Assembly (NCBI GenBank): GCA_964415195.1
Contig: CAYPYD010000005.1
Location: 62,001-126,000 of the forward strand
Source: WTXA01 sp964415195
GTDB lineage: Bacteria; Bacillota; TC1
Length of the DNA stretch: 64,000 nucleotides
Reading direction: 5' to 3'
In this document: positions 1 to 7,168 of the stretch, piece by piece
Numbering within the stretch: the first letter of the stretch is position 1
Layout: the number at the start of each line of letters is the position of its first letter
Program-made: the position numbers and the translations under genes
Notes under the pieces: model-generated
The model's input: only the letters and a program-made list of their open reading frames with translations
Databases searched by the model: none
What the model was told of the DNA's origin: nothing

Positions 1-331
1 TGTATAAAACATCATCCACCAAAATTATCTTTTTGCCTTTGACCCCTACTGGTATTACAGTTTGGTGTATAACAGGTTGTTCAGTTAAAGATGTTAAATC
101 ATCTCGGTATAAATTGATGTCCAATACACCTATTGGTAAAACAATTCCATGAATTTCTTCGATTGTTTTTTTAAGTCTTTCTGCTAAAGGAACCCCTCTG
201 GTTCTTATACCTAGAATGACTGCATTGTCTAAGGATTTATTTTTTTCTAACAATTCATGAGCAATTCTTTTTAATGCTCTGTCCATTTGATCTTCGTCCA
301 TAATAACGGCTTTTTCAATAAATTTTTTCAT
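1..331 (-). CDS. pyrR: PyrR, pyr operon attenuator protein / uracil phosphoribosyltransferase (partial)
   Basis: The first 110 residues are visible; the 3' end lies beyond the left edge. PyrR binds pyr mRNA in response to UMP/UTP and favours termination, and usually also has uracil phosphoribosyltransferase activity. Seen: an N-terminal stretch starting MKKFIEKAVIMDEDQM, the family segment ILGIRTRGVPLAERL near residues 43-57, and the beginning of the PRPP-binding loop, IILVDDVLY, at the window edge. The ATG at 331 is chosen because an AGGAGGT ribosome binding site sits directly upstream at 338-344. It is the first gene after a promoter and an attenuator-type terminator, which is the usual place of pyrR in Bacillota. 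The rest of the pyr operon should lie to the left. Confidence 0.95.
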   Translation of the reverse strand, partial: MKKFIEKAVIMDEDQMDRALKRIAHELLEKNKSLDNAVILGIRTRGVPLAERLKKTIEEIHGIVLPIGVLDINLYRDDLTSLTEQPVIHQTVIPVGVKGKKIILVDDVLY

Positions 332-344
332 GGTTTTACCTCCT

Positions 345-383
345 AAAAAAAATAGTCTATCTGACTAAATCAGATAGACTATA
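345..383 (-). terminator. pyr attenuator terminator hairpin in front of pyrR
   Basis: A perfect 13-bp inverted repeat (352-364 with 370-382, loop CTAAA) is followed on the minus strand by a run of T (345-351) that abuts the pyrR ribosome binding site. A full intrinsic terminator placed between a promoter and the first gene of the operon is the standard PyrR attenuation arrangement. The competing antiterminator is inferred and was not folded. Confidence 0.85.
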
Positions 384-435
384 GTATTTCATAAATCGCG
401 AATCATAGTTCAATTAAAATATTATATTCTTATAT

Positions 436-456
436 CTTTCTAGTCTCTCGTACCAA
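436..456 (-). promoter_or_regulatory. Probable PyrR-binding loop in the pyr leader
   Basis: The minus-strand leader contains GTACGAGAGACTAGAAAGAT, which resembles the CNGNGAGRCU core of PyrR binding loops. It lies between the promoter (476-504) and the attenuator hairpin (352-382), where PyrR would stabilise the anti-antiterminator. The match to the consensus is partial; position and context carry the call. Confidence 0.55.
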
Positions 457-475
457 ATTAAAGATTACTGTATTA

Positions 476-504
476 ATAGTACTATTATTGTCTACTTTTG
501 TCAA
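476..504 (-). promoter_or_regulatory. Sigma-A-type promoter of the pyr operon
   Basis: On the minus strand TTGACA (499-504) is followed after exactly 17 bp by TACTAT (476-481). Transcription would start near 469 and run through the leader into pyrR. It lies back to back with the plus-strand promoter at 522-550. Confidence 0.75.
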
Positions 505-521
505 TTATCTATAAGCTTATA

Positions 522-550
522 TTGAAATCTTTTTGTTATTGGGTTAATAT
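522..550 (+). promoter_or_regulatory. Promoter of the TM2-domain gene
   Basis: TTGAAA (522-527), a 17-bp spacer and TAATAT (545-550). The predicted start of transcription is about 15 bp before the ATG at 572, giving a very short leader containing only the ribosome binding site. Confidence 0.6.
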
Positions 551-571
551 TATTTGGATAGGAGTGATATT

Positions 572-784
572 ATGTATTCAAATAAATCAAGATTAGTTGC
601 TTTTTTATTATGTCTTTTTTTAGGTGAATTTGGTGTCCATAGATTCTATGTTGGTAAAATATGGACCGGTTTATTGTGGTTAATAACTGGTGGTTTTTTA
701 GGAATTGGTTATATTTTAGATTTAGTTATGATAATTGCTGGCAGCTTTGAAGATAAAAATGGAAGTCAACTAACAGATTGGTAA
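572..784 (+). CDS. TM2 domain membrane protein
   Basis: A 70-residue protein with two hydrophobic segments joined by a short turn. It carries the TM2 hallmark: a glycine-rich first helix ending GEFGVHRFYVGK, then a second helix and a conserved Asp (YILDLVMII). TM2 proteins are small membrane proteins of poorly defined function. An in-frame TTG at 554 exists, but the GGAGTG ribosome binding site (561-566) lies downstream of it, so the ATG at 572 is the start. It is monocistronic, with its own promoter (522-550) and a hairpin terminator directly after the stop. It is the only gene on the plus strand in the window. Confidence 0.85.
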   Translation: MYSNKSRLVAFLLCLFLGEFGVHRFYVGKIWTGLLWLITGGFLGIGYILDLVMIIAGSFEDKNGSQLTDW

Positions 785-791
785 AATATTA

Positions 792-818
792 AAGAGGAAG
801 CTTAACTTCCTCTTTTTA
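792..818 (+). terminator. Intrinsic terminator after the TM2 gene
   Basis: A 9-bp stem (792-800 with 806-814, loop CTTAA) followed by a T-rich tract. The stem may also serve the convergent minus-strand operon that ends at 827, although its T tract in that direction is poorer. Confidence 0.75.
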
Positions 819-826
819 TTTATATA

Positions 827-1567
827 TTAATATTTGAAATTTTTGGTAAACAAACTACCCATCTCATGAATTTCAACATTGTGGTCATCAATTCGACTTA
901 ATTTATAGGGTGAAAGAACTATCATCCCAGAGCCTCTCCTGTACTTCTTCATAACATCAAGATTATGATTTCTTTCTACATGAAAAGCATTTGTACCTGC
1001 TAACATGTTTGTGATACCATGAGAAAAATTTTCATCTTTTAAGAGATAACTTTCTAATATTCCCTGTGATTCTGCTATGTCCTTGATAAAGCCTAAGCTG
1101 AAAAAATTATCTTTGGCAATACCAAGACTATCCTCTTTGAGTCGCAAGAAATAAATCCATAAACTTTCTCGTGCTGTTTGCACCTTTAATTTCTCTTTGT
1201 TTACAGTACTATACAAATTGATAATGAATGAAGTTGAAGAATTCTTTACTAGCGCGATTGAATAATCTAGTTCAATTCCTAGCTCTTTTCCTACATTTTT
1301 CATACACCGCACTAATTCTTCTGCAGAATTAATATCCTCAGTAAAAATATTAACCACACCATAAAAAGGTATGTCTCCACCAACTAATATTATTTCCGTT
1401 AATGAAGTCATTATTCTTTCTTTAACAAGATAGAAAGGTAATATAATTTCTTTATCATATTTTCCTAGTCCAGATCCAATAGATATTTCTTGTCCGACAA
1501 GCTGATATTTGGTTGTAGAAAGTGAATTTGTAAAAATATTTCTACCAGGATATCTAATATGAATCAC
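827..1567 (-). CDS. AIR synthase (PurM)-like protein, function unknown
   Basis: 246 residues. I do not recognise it firmly. The segment LTEIILVGGDIPFYG (residues 56-70), followed about 40 residues later by a S/T-S-F-x-I-x-L strand, resembles the N-terminal half of the PurM/AIR synthase-related superfamily, in which an ALTEILLIGAKP-type helix precedes a PTSQTGIG-type loop. The glycine-rich ATP loop is not clearly preserved, so an enzymatic role should not be assumed. It follows metK by 4 bp and is the last gene of the yicC-gmk-rpoZ operon. Start uncertain: the GTG used here overlaps the only GAGGTG ribosome binding site, so initiation may be a few codons downstream. Confidence 0.4.
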   Translation of the reverse strand: MIHIRYPGRNIFTNSLSTTKYQLVGQEISIGSGLGKYDKEIILPFYLVKERIMTSLTEIILVGGDIPFYGVVNIFTEDINSAEELVRCMKNVGKELGIELDYSIALVKNSSTSFIINLYSTVNKEKLKVQTARESLWIYFLRLKEDSLGIAKDNFFSLGFIKDIAESQGILESYLLKDENFSHGITNMLAGTNAFHVERNHNLDVMKKYRRGSGMIVLSPYKLSRIDDHNVEIHEMGSLFTKNFKY

Positions 1568-1571
1568 CTCA

Positions 1572-2750
1572 TTATTTTAAATACTTAGCCAACTCTTCTG
1601 CTTTATCGGTCTTTTCCCAAGGCAAGTCTAATTCAGTTCTACCAAAGTGACCATAGGCTGCAATATTTCTGTATATTGGTCTTCTTAGGTCAAAATGTCT
1701 AATTATAGCAGCAGGTTTTAAATCAAAATTCTCATTTACAATATCACAAAGTTTATCGTCTGGTATTTTACCTGTTTCATAAGTATCTACAAAAACTGAA
1801 ATAGGTTTTGCAATACCAATAGCATATGACAATTGAATCTCACATCTATCCGCTAACCCAGCAGCAACAATATTCTTCGCTATATATCTGGCAGCATAAG
1901 CTGCAGATCTATCAACCTTAGTTGGATCTTTTCCACTAAATGCACCACCACCATGGGCAGCAGCACCACCATAGGTGTCAACTATTATTTTACGACCGGT
2001 CAAACCTGTGTCACCTAATGGACCACCTATGACAAATCTGCCTGTAGGATTAATGTGATATTTAGTATTTTCATCTAATAAATCACTTGGAATCACAACT
2101 TTGATTACCTTCTCAATCATATCATTATAGATAGTTTCTTGAGTTGTCTCTGGATTGTGTTGTGTTGAAATAACTATAGCTTCAATTCTAATTGGTTTAT
2201 GATCTTCATATTCAAAAGTTACTTGAGTTTTCCCATCAGGTCTTAGGTAATTAACAGTGCCATCCTTTCTAACTTCTGCTAATTTTTTAGCAAGTTTATG
2301 AGCATACATGATTGGTGCAGGCATAAGTTCTTTTGTTTCGTTTGTTGCATAGCCAAACATCATTCCTTGATCGCCAGCACCTATTGCATCTTCTAAACTA
2401 TATTCCCCTTTTTTACCTTCTTCAGATACATCAACACCAAGTGCAATATCAGCGGATTGTTCATCTAAAGCCACCATTACTCCACAAGTATCAGCATCAA
2501 AACCATATTTTGCTCTTGTATATCCTATATTTCTAACAGTATCTCTGACTATTTTTTGTATGTCAATATAGCATTTTGTTGATATTTCTCCTGCAACTAC
2601 TACTAAACCTGTAGTGACAAAGGTTTCACAGGCTACTCTGCCATTTGGATCCTCTTTTAAAATAGCGTCTAAAACAGCGTCAGATATTTGATCGCATATC
2701 TTATCTGGATGTCCCTCCGTTACTGATTCTGAAGTAAAAAATTTTCTCAT
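1572..2750 (-). CDS. metK: S-adenosylmethionine synthetase
   Basis: 392 residues, the normal family length. MetK makes S-adenosylmethionine from methionine and ATP, releasing phosphate and pyrophosphate. Seen: the N-terminal motif TEGHPDKICDQISDA (11-25) with the catalytic His, the methionine/ATP loop GAGDQGMMFGYA (124-135), and the phosphate-binding GGGAFSGKDPTKVDRS (267-282). The start has a good GGAGAA ribosome binding site. It lies 12 bp after the CoaBC-like gene and 4 bp before the PurM-like gene, so it is transcribed with gmk and rpoZ. No S-box or other SAM riboswitch is visible in front of it, so SAM feedback is not evident here. Confidence 0.98.
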   Translation of the reverse strand: MRKFFTSESVTEGHPDKICDQISDAVLDAILKEDPNGRVACETFVTTGLVVVAGEISTKCYIDIQKIVRDTVRNIGYTRAKYGFDADTCGVMVALDEQSADIALGVDVSEEGKKGEYSLEDAIGAGDQGMMFGYATNETKELMPAPIMYAHKLAKKLAEVRKDGTVNYLRPDGKTQVTFEYEDHKPIRIEAIVISTQHNPETTQETIYNDMIEKVIKVVIPSDLLDENTKYHINPTGRFVIGGPLGDTGLTGRKIIVDTYGGAAAHGGGAFSGKDPTKVDRSAAYAARYIAKNIVAAGLADRCEIQLSYAIGIAKPISVFVDTYETGKIPDDKLCDIVNENFDLKPAAIIRHFDLRRPIYRNIAAYGHFGRTELDLPWEKTDKAEELAKYLK

Positions 2751-2762
2751 TATGCAATTCTC

Positions 2763-3743
2763 CTACCCTTCTATTTTAGCTTTAAGCTGATTAATAAGCT
2801 CTTTATACATTATTTTATTATCTTTGAAAGCAATTATATCTGTAGAACCATCTCTATTTATTAGTTTTACAAATGGTTTGAATTCATTGCTTCTTTTATC
2901 TAATTCACTTAACATAACAATATTTACACATGAATTATCAAATAAATACTTAATTGCTTCTTCATTATCTATACTGCCATTGATGACTTCAATTATTAAT
3001 TGATTATTCGAAGATAGACCAATATCAACAAAAGGCAAGTACTTTTCATCAAATTCAGCAAAGTACCTCTGATATTCTATTTTGAATCGTTCGCCTTTAG
3101 CAAGTCCAAATCTTGGCACATTTATTGCATTGATTACAAAATCATATTTGAAAAACCTAGAATTCAAAACAGTTTCTAGTTCAACTTGGTCTTTAACATA
3201 TACAACATCGTCGGCATAACAAACTTTTCCAATATTATTTGAGGCAATTACACTGACATTTGCACCTGACAAAACTAAAGACTTAATCAAACCATATATT
3301 AAGTCATCATTACTATAAGTTCCTATAAAATGATTATTGGTTAAATGCTCATTAAAATACCCAAGTGTAAATAAAAAAGAATACTCTTGCATATTGTATC
3401 CTTTAGTTTTAACTTGGATTTTTTCTAATATAAATTCTAGATTTTCAAGTTCTCCTGTAAAAACTACATCTATATCTGTTGATTCGACTAACTCTACTAA
3501 AGCTTGATCTGAATTGTATCTTATTGTTTCTTCACTTCCAGGTCCTATAACAATTAAATCCCAGCCATTCTTCTTATATGTTAATAAATCTTCCATATAG
3601 GCCAAAGGTACATAGTTATCAGTGATTTCAGTTCTGAAAATATATGCATCATAACCTATATCCCGAAGTTTATAGGCTAATTGCACCATAAGAAAGGCTT
3701 CTTTATCCTCTACGATACCTAAAAGGATTTTTTTGCCATTCAT
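2763..3743 (-). CDS. Diverged CoaBC-like flavoprotein (phosphopantothenoylcysteine synthase/decarboxylase family)
   Basis: 326 residues in the position where Bacillota usually carry coaBC, directly after gmk-rpoZ. The N-terminus KKILLGIVEDKEAF (4-17) and YVPLAYMEDLLT (44-55) follow the CoaC flavoprotein start, and WDLIVIGPGSEETI (61-74) matches the family's DLIVIAPATANTI strand. From about residue 155 the CoaB half appears: LSGANVSVIAS, a DFVINAINVPRF strand where CoaB has an AAVSDY-type motif, and a C-terminal SNEFKPFVKLINRDG segment. Missing: the CoaC catalytic His region, the PAMN motif and the Cys-bearing lid; the decarboxylase half is shortened. The fold looks retained but decarboxylase activity is doubtful. 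The start is preceded by GAGGAAG overlapping the end of rpoZ. Confidence 0.6.
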   Translation of the reverse strand: MNGKKILLGIVEDKEAFLMVQLAYKLRDIGYDAYIFRTEITDNYVPLAYMEDLLTYKKNGWDLIVIGPGSEETIRYNSDQALVELVESTDIDVVFTGELENLEFILEKIQVKTKGYNMQEYSFLFTLGYFNEHLTNNHFIGTYSNDDLIYGLIKSLVLSGANVSVIASNNIGKVCYADDVVYVKDQVELETVLNSRFFKYDFVINAINVPRFGLAKGERFKIEYQRYFAEFDEKYLPFVDIGLSSNNQLIIEVINGSIDNEEAIKYLFDNSCVNIVMLSELDKRSNEFKPFVKLINRDGSTDIIAFKDNKIMYKELINQLKAKIEG

Positions 3744-3745
3744 TT

Positions 3746-4033
3746 TTATTCTTCCTCTTTAAAGCTATAGGTTATTTTGTCATCCATTAACTCGTCAAGG
3801 GCAACAATAATAGGTTTATGACACTTAAGAGCCAGTTTCTCCTCTTCTGACAATAAACCAACGTTATCTAAGTCTGTTCTAGCCTTTAATTTATCTGGTT
3901 CCTCTTTAAGAATCTTGTCCTTTTGTTCCAATAAGGATAGTTGCCTTGATCTTTTTGCGGCAATCATAACCAAAAGATACTTACTATTTACTTTTTCTAC
4001 AATTTTGCTTATGTTTATAAGTTTTTCAGTCAT
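3746..4033 (-). CDS. rpoZ: RNA polymerase omega subunit
   Basis: 95 residues. Omega helps assemble RNA polymerase by holding the beta-prime subunit. The family core is visible: KVNSKYLLVMIAAKRSRQL near residues 13-31, followed by an acidic C-terminus ending FKEEE. The longer in-frame ORF reaches 4105 and overlaps gmk; the ATG at 4033 is preferred because AAGGGAG lies 7-8 bp before it and the extra residues look unlike omega. It sits 46 bp downstream of gmk and 2 bp before the CoaBC-like gene, the classic gmk-rpoZ pairing. Confidence 0.93.
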   Translation of the reverse strand: MTEKLINISKIVEKVNSKYLLVMIAAKRSRQLSLLEQKDKILKEEPDKLKARTDLDNVGLLSEEEKLALKCHKPIIVALDELMDDKITYSFKEEE

Positions 4034-4079
4034 TAATACACTCCCTTTAATTTGTCCTTTAATTATAGCATAGTTACTT

Positions 4080-4694
4080 TTAAATATCTTTAATAAATGT
4101 TTCAATATCTAAAGTTTTTTCATCCATTTTGCATTTTTCAGCTATAATAATTGCTTCAATTTTTGCTACTGCATCTTCTAATCTATCATTAACAACAATA
4201 TAATCATAATCTTTAATGAATTTTAATTCACTTGACACTTTATCCAGTCTATTTTGAATATCTTCTTTACGATCTCTATTCCTTTTAAGAAGTCTATCTC
4301 TTAATTCCTTAAAAGATGGAGGCATGATAAATATTAAAACTGCATCTTGAGATTTTTTTCTTATTTGTAATGCACCTTGCATTTCAATTTCTAAAATTAC
4401 ATCAGCTTTTAATGTAAAAAGTCTTTGAACTTCTTCAATCAAAGTACCGTAATAATTGCCATATACTTCTGCGTATTCTAAAAACTGATCATTCTTTATA
4501 TTTTCTAGGAACTTATCCTTACCGATATAATAATAGGTTTTGTCTATTATTTCTCCTGGTCTTACTTCTCTACTAGTTGCTGAGATAGAACATTGTAGGT
4601 TTGTTGGATGTTTTTCTACCAATGCTTTGCAGATTGTTCCCTTTCCAGCTCCAGAAGGTCCTGAGATAACTAAAAGTAAGTTTCTTTCATTCAT
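4080..4694 (-). CDS. gmk: Guanylate kinase
   Basis: 204 residues, normal for the family. It phosphorylates GMP and dGMP to the diphosphates using ATP. Seen: P-loop SGPSGAGKGT (11-20), the GMP-binding segment SATSREVRPGE, the Tyr-rich YYYIGKDKF and EYAEVYGNYYGT motifs, and DVILEIEMQGA as the Walker B-like strand. It is the second gene of the yicC operon, 14 bp after yicC, with an AGGAGG ribosome binding site. Confidence 0.97.
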   Translation of the reverse strand: MNERNLLLVISGPSGAGKGTICKALVEKHPTNLQCSISATSREVRPGEIIDKTYYYIGKDKFLENIKNDQFLEYAEVYGNYYGTLIEEVQRLFTLKADVILEIEMQGALQIRKKSQDAVLIFIMPPSFKELRDRLLKRNRDRKEDIQNRLDKVSSELKFIKDYDYIVVNDRLEDAVAKIEAIIIAEKCKMDEKTLDIETFIKDI

Positions 4695-4708
4695 TATTTC
4701 ATAACCTC

Positions 4709-5584
4709 CTATTCTATGTTTTGTATTTGTTCTCTTATTTTTTCCAGTTCACTTTTCAAAGTAACTATTATTACAGCAATATCTGTAGAACTAGATTTTG
4801 AACCTATGGTATTAATTTCCCTATTCATTTCTTGAATAAGAAAATCCATTTTTCTTCCTATTGGTTCATTAGCCTCAAAATAGTCTTTAAAATGAGTCAT
4901 GTGTATCTTAAGCCTTGTTATTTCTTCAGTTATATTGCTCTTATCTGCAAAGGCGGCTACTTCATAAGCTATTCTATCCTCATTAACAGGTACTGCATCG
5001 AGTAATGCCTTGATTCTATCTTGTAGTTTTTCTTTATATTCTCCTACTATAAAGTCAGCATATTTATTAACTTCATCTATATTAGTATGTATTATTTCTA
5101 AACTTTCCAAGAAAAATTCTTTTAGCTTTTCTCCTTCATTACTTCTCATTATTTTTACATTATCACAAGCATTTTCTAAAGCTTCTTTAATATCATTCCA
5201 AATAACTTCATCATCTAATTCTTTATCATTAGAAGAAATTACTTCAGGATATCTTATTATATCTTGTAATGACAAATCATATGAAAGTTTAAAGTGTTCC
5301 TTAATATTTTGACCAGCTTTAAAATATGATTCTGCTAACTTATAATCAATAATGAAATCTTGTTTATATTCCTTATTATTTTCAATATTTAAAAATATTG
5401 AAAAAGAACCTCTGTTGAAATTTGATTTCAAAAATTTATCTATTTTTTCTTCTATAAATAGCATTCCTTTTGGAAGTCTATATTTCACTTCAAGAAATCT
5501 ATGATTAACTGCTCTTAATTCTAGTGTATATATTCTTTCTTGTGTTTCTTTAATTCCTTTTCCATATCCAGTCATACTATACAT
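4709..5584 (-). CDS. YicC/YloC family endoribonuclease
   Basis: 291 residues. YicC-family proteins are regarded as a distinct endoribonuclease family. Seen: the characteristic N-terminus MYSMTGYGKG, ELRAVNHRFLEVKYRLP (YicC-like domain, about 1-150), and a C-terminal DUF1732 domain with EEITRLKIHMTHF and GRKMDFLIQEMNREINTIGSK. An in-frame ATG at 5626 would add 14 lysine-rich residues and overlap the promoter; the ATG at 5584 has an AAGGGG ribosome binding site and gives the canonical start. It heads the yicC-gmk-rpoZ operon, a common arrangement in Bacillota. Confidence 0.93.
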   Translation of the reverse strand: MYSMTGYGKGIKETQERIYTLELRAVNHRFLEVKYRLPKGMLFIEEKIDKFLKSNFNRGSFSIFLNIENNKEYKQDFIIDYKLAESYFKAGQNIKEHFKLSYDLSLQDIIRYPEVISSNDKELDDEVIWNDIKEALENACDNVKIMRSNEGEKLKEFFLESLEIIHTNIDEVNKYADFIVGEYKEKLQDRIKALLDAVPVNEDRIAYEVAAFADKSNITEEITRLKIHMTHFKDYFEANEPIGRKMDFLIQEMNREINTIGSKSSSTDIAVIIVTLKSELEKIREQIQNIE

Positions 5585-5625
5585 ATTTTTATTTCCCCTT
5601 ATAAATATTTTGATATATTTTAACA

Positions 5626-5634
5626 ATTATACCA
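5626..5634 (-). promoter_or_regulatory. Extended -10 promoter of the yicC-gmk-rpoZ-metK operon
   Basis: On the minus strand TGGTATAAT (5634-5626) is an extended -10 element. The sequence 17 bp further upstream is a poor -35. The start of transcription would be near 5620, about 35 nt before the yicC ATG. Confidence 0.6.
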
Positions 5635-5666
5635 CAAATAAGTGATAAAGTGCCTAATAATATTTA

Positions 5667-5693
5667 AAAGCCTGACTATATTAGTCAGGCTTT
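5667..5693 (-). terminator. Terminator at the end of the tad operon
   Basis: A perfect 12-bp stem (5667-5678 with 5682-5693, loop of 3). It overlaps the stop codon of the DUF192 gene and separates the tad operon from the yicC promoter. The T tract on the minus side is short (CTTTTAAAT). Confidence 0.65.
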
Positions 5694-6044
5694 ATTTGCT
5701 ATTTTTATTTGGTCACCTTTTTTTAACTTTGTGAAACTTCCAGATTTCGCCTCAATTACAAATTTAGCATCTTTATATATTTTGGAAATCTTCCAAGGAG
5801 CTAGATCAAAATATATATCAATTACTTTAAAATTTTCATCAATGAATACTATGTCTAAATTGAATTTCATAAAAAATGTATGAATACTATTACAAGGTCT
5901 TATTAAAAGACCTTCATTAAAATCAATTTTACTTCTACCCATCAAACCTTTAAGTCTTGAAATATAACTATCAGCTAAATAAACATTTTCTAGAATAGTA
6001 TCATTATTTAAAGTTAGTACATTAAATATTTTTCTATTTTTCAT
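5685..6044 (-). CDS. DUF192 family protein
   Basis: 119 residues from the preferred ATG at 6044, which has an AGG-containing ribosome binding site about 9 bp upstream; starts at 6053 or 6128 are possible but overlap further into the preceding gene. Seen: the DUF192 core SRLKGLMGRSKIDFNEGLLI, the HTFFMKFNLDIVFID strand, and a C-terminal GSFTKLKKGDQIKI. The family has a small beta-barrel fold and no settled function. No signal peptide is present in the chosen form. It is the last gene of the tad operon and overlaps the preceding ricin-domain gene by about 11 bp, suggesting translational coupling and a possible role with the pilus or its lectin protein (inference). Confidence 0.8.
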   Translation of the reverse strand: MKNRKIFNVLTLNNDTILENVYLADSYISRLKGLMGRSKIDFNEGLLIRPCNSIHTFFMKFNLDIVFIDENFKVIDIYFDLAPWKISKIYKDAKFVIEAKSGSFTKLKKGDQIKIANKA

Positions 6045-7152
6045 TTTCAACATACCTAAATAGAATATCCCCCGACTCAAATTTGCTACCATCGACAATG
6101 AAGTGTTTGCTATAGACAAACTCTCCAAAACTTAAAATACCAGGTTCTGTCGCAGAAGCTCTTAACTTTATTGGATTTCTATCAACATTAAAAGATCTGT
6201 AACCTTCAAGAAAATGGGGTAAGCTCATCTCTGTAATATTTTCAATTACTATTTGGTAATCATAAGCACCACTACCTAAATAAAAATCAGCTTTTTTAGT
6301 GGATTGCTCAAAACTGATGATAATTTTCTTTTTATGTTTTCTTTTAAAATCCATGAAATTTACAAATTTTTCATCTTCTTTACTAATTGGTTTGTAATAT
6401 AATCTTCCTTTTATTAAAAATCTTGGTTTAACACGAATGGCATATAGTATATATCCAAAAACTATAAACAAAACAATAAATCCTGTGCTTGCAACAATAG
6501 CAATTTCCATAATTGTTGCATTATTAAATTTATTTACTAACGATGATATCTGAAATCCTTTAACATCATCTTTATTTATTTTGTCCCCAGTATTACCTTT
6601 GATAACATTACTTCCTCTTTCGGTTGATTCTAAGGTCCATTTTTGATTGTTTGTACCTACATATTTTAAGGCTATCACAGGACCACCATCATTTAAATCT
6701 CCATCATTTACACTTAATGCTTTATCAGATAAATAATTTAAAAATACGATAGTCCCATCACTTAATTGCCTTATGGTCCATTCTTGAGTTTCTTTTTGCA
6801 AATAGTCCCATTGTTGAACTGGTGTAATATTCTCATCATTCAATTCGCCAATTTCTAAAACTTTAAGATTTTTTTCTACACTAATTATATATCTTAAGTT
6901 AATTTCTTTATTAACTCTAAATATTTGACTTGAATTATCAGTGCCTTGAGCTTGGATACACAAAGATCCGTCAGCATTGCTTCCATCTTGAATATCAAGA
7001 TATAGGCCACTATAAGCATTCTTAATCCGATATAAACCGTCCTCTATATCTTTTGTTTCAGCTTTCACAGTATAATCGTCTGCAAAAATATATGAACCAA
7101 CCATCATTAATCCTAAGGTTAGTAATATTAATATTTTTGAGATTTTATTCAT
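6034..7152 (-). CDS. Membrane-anchored ricin-type lectin protein of the tad operon
   Basis: 372 residues. An N-terminal signal-like helix (about 5-24) is followed by a ricin-type beta-trefoil domain (about 35-178) with GLYRIKNAYSGLYLDI, QIFRVNK, QEWTIRQL and NQKWTLES, the QxW-like repeats of sugar-binding trefoils. A linker leads to a transmembrane helix near residues 216-240. The basic C-terminal part (about 245-372, with KRKHKKKIIISFEQ) would be cytoplasmic and shows no domain I recognise. This topology, lectin outside and beta-rich domain inside, would suit a surface sensor or an anchor coupled to the pilus (inference). It is 16 bp downstream of tadC and overlaps the DUF192 gene. Confidence 0.75.
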   Translation of the reverse strand: MNKISKILILLTLGLMMVGSYIFADDYTVKAETKDIEDGLYRIKNAYSGLYLDIQDGSNADGSLCIQAQGTDNSSQIFRVNKEINLRYIISVEKNLKVLEIGELNDENITPVQQWDYLQKETQEWTIRQLSDGTIVFLNYLSDKALSVNDGDLNDGGPVIALKYVGTNNQKWTLESTERGSNVIKGNTGDKINKDDVKGFQISSLVNKFNNATIMEIAIVASTGFIVLFIVFGYILYAIRVKPRFLIKGRLYYKPISKEDEKFVNFMDFKRKHKKKIIISFEQSTKKADFYLGSGAYDYQIVIENITEMSLPHFLEGYRSFNVDRNPIKLRASATEPGILSFGEFVYSKHFIVDGSKFESGDILFRYVENEK

Positions 7153-7168
7153 AACTTTATCCTTCCGG

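Noticed and set aside
554..571. Upstream TTG start of the TM2 gene
   Set aside because: The ribosome binding site lies downstream of the TTG and fits the ATG at 572.
2751..2762. SAM riboswitch before metK
   Set aside because: Only 12 bp separate metK from the preceding gene; there is no room for one, and none was seen before the operon.
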